Source of the DNA: Proteiniclasticum sp043951855
GTDB taxonomy: Bacteria; Bacillota; Clostridia; Clostridiales; Clostridiaceae
NCBI RefSeq assembly: GCF_043951855.1
Contig: NZ_JBINJW010000020.1
Location: 1 to 50,549 of the forward strand
Reading direction: 5' to 3'
Length of the DNA stretch: 50,549 nucleotides
The stretch's first letter is position 1. Every line of letters starts with the position of its first letter. Shown here piece after piece: positions 26,705 to 32,750 of the stretch. The notes beneath the pieces were generated by a model, which saw only the letters and a program-made list of their open reading frames with translations, was not told where the DNA came from and ran no database searches. Both the position numbers and the translations under genes were made by a program.

Positions 26705-27159
26705 TATCCGATGGTAGGCGTGACGGGAGAATCTTCCACCTGGATTTTTCATGCCGTAGTATAGGATGGTATTCTCCCTCGGAAATAGATGAATACCTTT
26801 ACATATTAATTGACAGAAAATTCAACAATTGATACAATGATGTCACATAGTATAGGAAATGACATATTTGTACTAAGCAGCTCATAGAATATTGATTCTA
26901 TGAGTTTTTTTTGAGATTCTTTCCTTGCTAAACCAAGGGGAAATATCATGCAAGTGGAGACTGAAAGTATCATTAGGACATATTTCATGTTCAGAAAAAG
27001 AAGAGGGGGGGTTCACAGGTGCATAAGAGGAATGGATGGAGTATGCACGGTTCTAGGCAATGCGTTCCGTTTGAGAGGATGCGGATGCTGATGAGACTGG
27101 TCAGTCAAATGTGATGATAGAAAGCAGTCAGATTGAATACATCATACAAGGAGTAGCTT
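26705..27159 (+). other. Long intergenic region with hairpins and sRNA candidate
   Basis: It holds a long hairpin (GGGAGAAT at 26725-26732 with ATTCTCCC at 26771-26778, imperfectly extended inward), a complete promoter-terminator pair (separate entry) and, from 26913, about 240 bp without a recognised element before eutB. The segment near 27077-27104 has no B12-riboswitch box. AAGGAG precedes the eutB ATG. Confidence 0.55.
26844..26912 (+). ncRNA. Candidate ~66-nt small RNA or leader
   Basis: TTGACA (26810-26815), a 17-bp spacer and TACAAT (26833-26838) make a near-consensus promoter. Only about 40 bases beyond the expected start, CTCATAGAAT/ATTCTATGAG (26881-26904) plus eight T residues form an intrinsic terminator. 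The unit would give an RNA of about 66 nt. It contains a mini-frame ATG at 26859 region coding M-T-Y-L-Y then stop, preceded by AGGAA; it is too small to claim as a gene. It lies 250 bp upstream of eutB. Confidence 0.55.
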
Positions 27160-28524
27160 ATGAAACTGAAAACAGTCATTAATGGAAATGTTCACCAATT
27201 CAGAGATATCAAGGATGTACTTGCCAAAGCCAACGAACCGAAGTCTGGAGACCGTCTTCAGAAAATCGCCGCCAATGATGAAACCGAAAGAGTTGCGGCG
27301 AAAATCGTTCTGTCTGAAATGACCATAGGAGACCTGGTGGAAAACCCCACAGTGCCCTATGAGAAAGATGAAGTCACCAGAGTGAATCTGGACGGCATGA
27401 ACAAGAAGACCTACGAGCGTATAAGAAACACCACCATCGGAGAACTCAGAGAATATATTCTGGATCACAGAACCACCAATGAAGATCTGAAAAGAATGTC
27501 CCGAGGCATCAGTGGTGAGGTGGCCGCTGCGGTGGCTAAAATCATGAGCAGCATGGACCTGGTCTATGGTGCAAGCAAGATTCATAAGATCACCCGCTGC
27601 AACACGGAGATCGGACATCCGGGGACCCTTTCCTTCCGAATTCAGGCAAACAGCACCACGGACAATCCGGAAACCATCATCATGGGGGTCATGGAGGGCA
27701 TCTCCTTCGGCTCCGGAGATGCGTGCATCGGCATCAATCCGGTGGAAGACAACTATGAGAGTACCAATCGTATTGCCCAGAAGCTCTACGAATTTGTCAT
27801 GAAACATGAAATTCCTACCCAGATTACCGTTCTTTCCCATATCACCACCCAAATGGCGGCTATGAGAAAAGGAACACCGTTGTCCATGATTTTCCAGTCC
27901 ATTGCGGGCACGGAAAAGACCAACGACAATTTCGGTGTCACGAAGAAACTGATTCACGAAGCCTATCAGGTAGCCTATGAGAATGGAATCAGTTCGGGTC
28001 CGAATCTGCTCTATTTCGAGACCGGACAAGGATCAGAGGTATCGGTCAATGCGGACGAAGGCGTGGATGAGATGACGCTGGAGGCCAGAACCTATGGTTT
28101 CGCCAGATATTTCGATCCTTTCATGGTCAATAATGTCACCGGATTCATCGGTCCCGAGACCATTTATGATGGAAAGGAAATGATCCGAGGCAACCTGGAA
28201 GACCACTTCATGGGGAAACTCATGGGACTGCCCATGGGAATGGCTCCCTGCTTTACGAACCATACACCGATCAATATGGACGATCAGCAGATCGGAACCA
28301 TGCTACTGACCATGGCAGGTGCGAATTTCTTCATGGGCATTCCCCAGGGGGATGATGTGATGCTTGCGTATCAGGACACCAGTTTTCATGATGATGCCTG
28401 TCTGCGTGAGCTGATGAACAGAAAACCTGCGCCGGAATTTCATAAATGGATGATGAAGAAGGGACTCATGGATGAGAACGGAAAGCTGACGCCATTGGCC
28501 GGTGACGGATCCATTTTCTTATAA
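27160..28524 (+). CDS. eutB: Ethanolamine ammonia-lyase large subunit
   Basis: Large (alpha) subunit of adenosylcobalamin-dependent ethanolamine ammonia-lyase, which splits ethanolamine into acetaldehyde and ammonia. It is a TIM barrel of about 454 residues. Typical segments are 'KPKSGDRLQKIAA' like 'ANEPKSGDRLQ', 'GHPGTLSFRIQ', 'SFGSGDACIGINPVEDN', 'HEIPTQ' and 'FETGQGSEVSVNADEGVDE'. Length equals the family's. eutC follows 18 bp downstream. No eutA reactivase, eutH transporter, two-component regulator or shell protein genes are in the window, so any partners are elsewhere. Start ATG follows AAGGAG. Confidence 0.96.
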   Translation: MKLKTVINGNVHQFRDIKDVLAKANEPKSGDRLQKIAANDETERVAAKIVLSEMTIGDLVENPTVPYEKDEVTRVNLDGMNKKTYERIRNTTIGELREYILDHRTTNEDLKRMSRGISGEVAAAVAKIMSSMDLVYGASKIHKITRCNTEIGHPGTLSFRIQANSTTDNPETIIMGVMEGISFGSGDACIGINPVEDNYESTNRIAQKLYEFVMKHEIPTQITVLSHITTQMAAMRKGTPLSMIFQSIAGTEKTNDNFGVTKKLIHEAYQVAYENGISSGPNLLYFETGQGSEVSVNADEGVDEMTLEARTYGFARYFDPFMVNNVTGFIGPETIYDGKEMIRGNLEDHFMGKLMGLPMGMAPCFTNHTPINMDDQQIGTMLLTMAGANFFMGIPQGDDVMLAYQDTSFHDDACLRELMNRKPAPEFHKWMMKKGLMDENGKLTPLAGDGSIFL

Positions 28525-28542
28525 GCATAGGGGGAAATCAGA

Positions 28543-29478
28543 ATGAATGATGAACAGATCAGAGTGATCATTGAGCGGGTTTTAAGTTCGATCAAGGAAA
28601 GCGACGATAATAATGTTGAAAACAAAGAGAAAACTGCAGGTAAAGAAAACGGAAGTCTGAAAGAGAGCAGAAAACAAGAAAACACCAGTCATGGAAAAGT
28701 TTCATCGGATGAGGATATGATTCCGGATATCAGGCAGGATGACTACAGACTGTATCTTGGCATTGAGAATCCGGCAAACGCGGCTGAGTTTCTTCGCATC
28801 AAGAAGAAAACGGATGCAAGAATGGGTTTGGGCAGAAGCGGCCCCAGATATAAGACAAGTGCTTATCTGAGGATGCTGGTGGATCATGCCGGAGCATACG
28901 ATGCGGCGCTTTCTGAGGCGCCAGAGGATCTGGCGGAAGAAAACGGTATGTTCATGACTCAGACACGATGTATCGATAAGGATGAATATCTGTCCAGACC
29001 AGATCTAGGCAGACTCTTCACCGATGAGATGAAGAAGAAGATCGCGGACAACTGCAAGAAGAATGCGGATGTGCAGATCATACTATCAGAGGGATTATCC
29101 AGTACCGCTATGGCCTATAATACAAATGATCTCTTTGCGTCTCTCATGCAGGGCCTCAAGATAGAAGGTCTTTCAGCGGGTACACCGATCTACGTCAAAT
29201 ATGCGAGAGTCCCCTCCATGGACGTGATCACAGAGATTCTTGACCCGAAGGTCACAATCATGCTCATAGGGGAAAGGCCCGGACTGTCCACGTATACTTC
29301 TATGAGTGCATATATGACTTATAAGGGAAAAGTGGGGATGTCAGAAGCAGGAAGAAATGTGATATCCAATATCCACGAAAACGGCATCAATCCTTCTGAA
29401 GCTGGGGCACATCTTGCAAGTGTGGCAAAGAAGATGTTTGATCAGAAGATCTCCGGTACGGAGTTCAGCATGACCTGA
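28543..29478 (+). CDS. eutC: Ethanolamine ammonia-lyase small subunit
   Basis: Light (beta) subunit of ethanolamine ammonia-lyase; it completes the B12-binding site with EutB. The 311-residue protein has a normal C-terminal core: 'ARMGLGRSGPRYKTSAYLR' region, 'LSEGLSSTAMAYN' and 'IGERPGLSTYTSMSAYMTYKG', then 'NINPSEAG'-like 'NGINPSEAGAHLASVA'. Residues about 20-60 are a Lys/Glu/Asn-rich, probably disordered linker between the N-terminal helix and the core; in microcompartment systems this region can be a targeting sequence. The gene follows eutB directly and is ended by the terminator at 29543. Confidence 0.95.
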   Translation: MNDEQIRVIIERVLSSIKESDDNNVENKEKTAGKENGSLKESRKQENTSHGKVSSDEDMIPDIRQDDYRLYLGIENPANAAEFLRIKKKTDARMGLGRSGPRYKTSAYLRMLVDHAGAYDAALSEAPEDLAEENGMFMTQTRCIDKDEYLSRPDLGRLFTDEMKKKIADNCKKNADVQIILSEGLSSTAMAYNTNDLFASLMQGLKIEGLSAGTPIYVKYARVPSMDVITEILDPKVTIMLIGERPGLSTYTSMSAYMTYKGKVGMSEAGRNVISNIHENGINPSEAGAHLASVAKKMFDQKISGTEFSMT

Positions 29479-29542
29479 TCCACGTAAAAAGGACAGAATT
29501 ATTGATGTTGTCCTGATTTTGAAAAAGCTATGAAAAACATAG

Positions 29543-29588
29543 GGCTCCTGAAACTGGTTCATGAATCAGTTTCAGGAGCCTTATTTGC
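29543..29588. terminator. Bidirectional terminator after eutC and flavoprotein gene
   Basis: GGCTCCTGAAACTG pairs with CAGTTTCAGGAGCC around a 10-base loop, then TTATTT. It ends the eutBC unit from the left and the minus-strand operon from the right. Confidence 0.88.
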
Positions 29589-29621
29589 TGTCGATGCAGA
29601 ATGGAGTTTCTATGGACTTTC

Positions 29622-30818
29622 TTAAAATGTTTCGTTCACGAATTTCTTCACTGAAGCATACAGACTGGAGAGAGCCGGCTTCGACACGAGGGATCCGATG
29701 AAGTGGATATCCGATGTCTTCTGGTATGCTTTCAGTTCTCCATACAGATCTTCCTTCTGATGCTGCGGACTGATGTGCGGGAAGATCTGCCACTGTCTGG
29801 CGGTGATCAGGTGCCGGATCTTCACACCTGATTTTCGGATGTCTTCGGTGATGCCTTTGATCAGCGCATCATGAAGATTCCCGTAGGCATAGGCCACAAT
29901 CACGGTCTTATCTTTCTCTTTATGAGTATGAAAGAACTGAATCCGTTCTTTTTCATCGAAGTTGCACCGGTAGTAGGTGGTGGCGATGTTTCGATCTGCC
30001 ACTTCATAGGCACAGCTCACATAGGGATTGCACTCCAGTTTATTCATGAAGTCGCTGAGAAAACCGTCTTTCAGGATGTCAGGCGGAAGCATTGCCGCAA
30101 GAAGCACTTTGTCATAGTCCGTCTCCTCATAGGCAGTGGTGATCTTTACTTTTCCGTTCCCGGGCAGAATCTCTCTGACATCCGCATTGTAGCGGATGTC
30201 ACTGATCTGCTCGCTGAGTTTTCGGATGATCTCTGATACCCCCTCATTTATGAAGAGGAGCTTGTCTCCCCTGATGAAGGAATGGATGGTGGTAAGATTC
30301 AGTATGTTGAAAGCGTAATATGCCATGATTTCTTCACTGTTTCCGAAGCCGTAGGAAGAAAGATAGGGCGTCATGACCGCGCTTATGTACTTCAGGTTAT
30401 GATTTCTAAGAAATTCCCCCAGAGGAATCATCAGCTCTTTCGATATGAAATAATCCGTGCTTTCTGCTGGGATGAAGTAGGACGCCAGGATGCTTTTCAG
30501 CCGCTCAAGCTCTTCCAGAAGCAGTGGAACCTCCATAGGGGAAAGGTGTTCTGTCTTCTGATGGTTCTCATCCAGGAAATGACGATAGGTGAACCGCTCT
30601 GTATAAGGAACATTCAGGGAAAGGAGCAGCTCCTGGATCGATTCGCTGAAACAGAAAGCGGTACCCATCTCCACAGGGAGGGCTTTCTGTTTTACTGTCT
30701 GACAGTGTCCACCAAGGCTGGCTTCCTTTTCATAGACTGTCACACTGATTCCTTTCTTCTCCAGAAGATAGGCAGCTGTAAGGCCGCTGAATCCTCCTCC
30801 GATGATGGCTACATGCAT
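29622..30818 (-). CDS. FAD-dependent amine-oxidase-like oxidoreductase
   Basis: A 398-residue flavoprotein of the NAD(P)-binding Rossmann/amine oxidase class. The FAD motif 'VAIIGGGFSGLTAAYLLEKKG' region is at the N-terminus, followed by 'YEKEASLGGHCQTV', which contacts the flavin ribose. The C-terminal motif 'IHFIGSLVSKPALSSLYASV' replaces the usual 'AGD...G' FAD-closing segment in a loose form. Substrate unknown. It is 16 bp downstream of the transposase-derived gene on the same strand, with a good ribosome site (GGGGAGG), so the two form one operon ending at the shared terminator. Confidence 0.83.
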   Translation of the reverse strand: MHVAIIGGGFSGLTAAYLLEKKGISVTVYEKEASLGGHCQTVKQKALPVEMGTAFCFSESIQELLLSLNVPYTERFTYRHFLDENHQKTEHLSPMEVPLLLEELERLKSILASYFIPAESTDYFISKELMIPLGEFLRNHNLKYISAVMTPYLSSYGFGNSEEIMAYYAFNILNLTTIHSFIRGDKLLFINEGVSEIIRKLSEQISDIRYNADVREILPGNGKVKITTAYEETDYDKVLLAAMLPPDILKDGFLSDFMNKLECNPYVSCAYEVADRNIATTYYRCNFDEKERIQFFHTHKEKDKTVIVAYAYGNLHDALIKGITEDIRKSGVKIRHLITARQWQIFPHISPQHQKEDLYGELKAYQKTSDIHFIGSLVSKPALSSLYASVKKFVNETF

Positions 30819-30834
30819 ACTCGTTTACCTCCCC

Positions 30835-31824
30835 TTAATAGATCCGGTCAATGTAGGCCCAAAGTGGCAGAATCCGGCTGCTGCCTGTGACATGACTGTG
30901 ATATTCCGTGGGCGACATCACAAGCCCTTCATAGCTTATTTTCAGTTGAATGTTGTAGCTTCTGATTCTTCTCTGCAGATGGAGCTTGATCTGGTCAAGG
31001 GGTTCATCTGAAAGAAAGAGCGGCATCATGGAAGCCAGACATACTCTGTAATACTCATTTTTAAGCGTCTTGAAATCCGAATTCAGAAGATCATCCTCTT
31101 CCAGAAAGAAAAGCGTCATATCAAATCCGCTGGACTGGAGTATTTCATGAATTCCGCTTGAGAAGTCATGGCGGTTCTTTTCGTACAGCGCCTTTCCTTC
31201 AGAAAAGCAAAGATACTTTGGACGGAGATCCAGGCTGTGGGCCACAGGAACTGCAGCTGCGGTGAGAAGATCGATGAAACAGGAGACGGAAAGTTCAGTG
31301 TATAATCTTGTGCAGGCGATTCTGCTTTTATAATCCATGAGTGTATAAGCATAGACCATGCCGGTCTCCTTGTGGCTGGCGCAGGGTGTCAGAAAGAATA
31401 GAAGACACTCACCGCTTTTCAGTGAATGAAGAGGGGGCAGACTGAAAAGAAGCGGACCGGATTTCTTCTTCGCGAAGCGCAAGCGTTTTTCTCTGGTGGA
31501 GAGTCCATGTCTTCTCATGATGTTATAGACACAGGATTCACTGATCTTCTTTCCGTAGTCCTCCAGAAGGTAGCAGATTTCTCTTGGTCCATAGGAAGGG
31601 TAGCTTCTGATGAGGCCAAGAACCTGATCTGATGTCTCTTCATCGGTGAGGTTGGCGGGAGCCTTGGCCATTCTGCCTGTCTGAAGACCTTTCATGCCGT
31701 TAGCTTTATAGCGGCTAAGCCATCGGTAATAGAGCGTTCTTGATATGCCGTATGTGCGGCATGTGAGAGAAACGCCTTCCTTCTGACCTTCTGTGAGAAT
31801 TTCGTATTTCTTCTTTGCATCCAT
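30835..31824 (-). CDS. Transposase-derived HTH protein with lost DDE residues
   Basis: A 329-residue protein with the layout of IS3/IS481-type transposases. The N-terminal helix-turn-helix ('SLTCRTYGISRTLYYRWLSRY') is followed by a second helical DNA-binding part with 'YPSYGPREICYLL' and 'VYNIMRRHGLSTREKRLRF'. The rest aligns with the integrase core, but the three catalytic acids are gone: the first Asp site reads 'ECLLFFLTPC', the second 'CFSEGKALY' in place of a D-R-G motif, and the third 'NSDFKTLKNE' in place of the Glu. The structural 'MDYKSR' and 'MSPTEY' segments remain. No inverted repeats are apparent at its ends. It appears to be a domesticated, non-mobile protein. ATG 31824 follows CAGGTGAT at 8-base spacing. 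Confidence 0.7.
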   Translation of the reverse strand: MDAKKKYEILTEGQKEGVSLTCRTYGISRTLYYRWLSRYKANGMKGLQTGRMAKAPANLTDEETSDQVLGLIRSYPSYGPREICYLLEDYGKKISESCVYNIMRRHGLSTREKRLRFAKKKSGPLLFSLPPLHSLKSGECLLFFLTPCASHKETGMVYAYTLMDYKSRIACTRLYTELSVSCFIDLLTAAAVPVAHSLDLRPKYLCFSEGKALYEKNRHDFSSGIHEILQSSGFDMTLFFLEEDDLLNSDFKTLKNEYYRVCLASMMPLFLSDEPLDQIKLHLQRRIRSYNIQLKISYEGLVMSPTEYHSHVTGSSRILPLWAYIDRIY

Positions 31825-31923
31825 TTTCATCACCTGCCATTTCTTATCATGCGAATATAATTAAAATTTTAACATACAGGTGTAGGTATTACAATTGATG
31901 AAAAATATTTTACTTTGGCAAAC

Positions 31924-31980
31924 TGTTTACATCTCCCTCTGGAGCGGCCTGATGAAAGAAACAGAGAGAGGGTGTACACA
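31924..31980. repeat. Imperfect inverted repeat in divergent intergenic region
   Basis: TGTTTACA with CTCCCTCT (31924-31940) and AGAGAGGG with TGTACACA (31965-31980) form an imperfect inverted repeat between the transposase-derived gene and hypB. It may be a regulatory site or hairpin for either side. Confidence 0.4.
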
Positions 31981-32026
31981 CTTCGCTAAAGTATTTTTTG
32001 TGTTAAATTTCAGACAATCCGCTCTA

Positions 32027-32055
32027 TTGTGGCACCTGAAAGGCATTGATATAAT
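32027..32055 (+). promoter_or_regulatory. Likely promoter of hypB operon
   Basis: TTGTGG (32027-32032) and TATAAT (32050-32055) are 17 bp apart, 30 bp upstream of the hypB ATG. Confidence 0.6.
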
Positions 32056-32084
32056 CAACCTGAAATAAGGATAGGGGTGAGTTT

Positions 32085-32750
32085 ATGAATGAACTGAAAG
32101 TGTTCTCCATCAGGAAGAATATTCATGAAGACAATAAGATGGTGGCGGATGAAACAAGAGCGGCGCTTCGGGAGAAGAAGGCATACATGATCAATGTCAT
32201 GTCTTCACCAGGCAGCGGAAAGACCACTACACTGGTTGCAACCATAAAGGCGCTGAAAGACGAGATGAACATCGGTGTCATCGAAGCGGATGTGGATTCC
32301 GATGTGGATGCAAGAACCGTTCAGAATGCCGGAGCAAAGGCGGTGCAGATGCATACAGGGGGCTTATGCCACATTGATGCCACCATGGCCAGGGCAGGCG
32401 TAGATGAAATCGGCATAGAAGATCTGGATCTGCTGTTTCTGGAGAACATAGGGAATCTCATCTGTCCGGTGGGATACGATACGGGGGCCATGAGAAACAT
32501 CGCCATTCTGAGCGTACCAGAAGGGGATGACAAGCCGCTGAAGTATCCTATGATCTTCGCCAAGGTGGATGCGCTGCTCATCAGCAAAATCGATACCATG
32601 CCCTATTTCGACTTCGATCTGTCCGTGCTGGAGACAAGGGTGCGGGAACTGAATCCGGATATCAGGATCTTTCCCATCTCATCAAAGACCGGTGAAGGCA
32701 TAAAGGAATGGACAACCTGGGTGAAGCAGCAGATGAAAGGAGAAAACTGA
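32085..32750 (+). CDS. hypB: Hydrogenase/urease nickel incorporation GTPase HypB
   Basis: SIMIBI-class GTPase that delivers nickel to [NiFe]-hydrogenase (or other nickel enzymes) with HypA. P-loop 'SPGSGKTTTL' with Lys46; switch region 'EADVDSDVDARTVQNAG'; 'MHTGGLCHIDATM' holding the metal-site Cys/His; guanine-binding 'LLISKIDTMPYF'. The long His-rich and N-terminal C-x2-C-G-C nickel motifs are absent, as in many short HypB. It overlaps the next gene in ATGA (32750). No hydrogenase subunit genes are nearby. Confidence 0.94.
   Translation: MNELKVFSIRKNIHEDNKMVADETRAALREKKAYMINVMSSPGSGKTTTLVATIKALKDEMNIGVIEADVDSDVDARTVQNAGAKAVQMHTGGLCHIDATMARAGVDEIGIEDLDLLFLENIGNLICPVGYDTGAMRNIAILSVPEGDDKPLKYPMIFAKVDALLISKIDTMPYFDFDLSVLETRVRELNPDIRIFPISSKTGEGIKEWTTWVKQQMKGEN

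Noticed and set aside
27077..27115. CTGATGA followed by a small ACTG-GT-CAGT stem, hammerhead-ribozyme-like
   Set aside because: The required G of the GAAA core is missing (the stem runs into C then AAA) and no flanking stems I and III could be drawn.
26913..27159. Adenosylcobalamin riboswitch before eutB
   Set aside because: No B12 box (GCCACTG-like) or typical surrounding pairings were seen.
27142..28029. 295-codon open frame on the minus strand across eutB
   Set aside because: It is the antisense shadow of the strongly recognised eutB frame and has no ribosome site or family motif.
30835..31980. Intact insertion sequence around the transposase-like gene
   Set aside because: The catalytic triad is lost and no terminal inverted repeats or target duplication were evident by eye.
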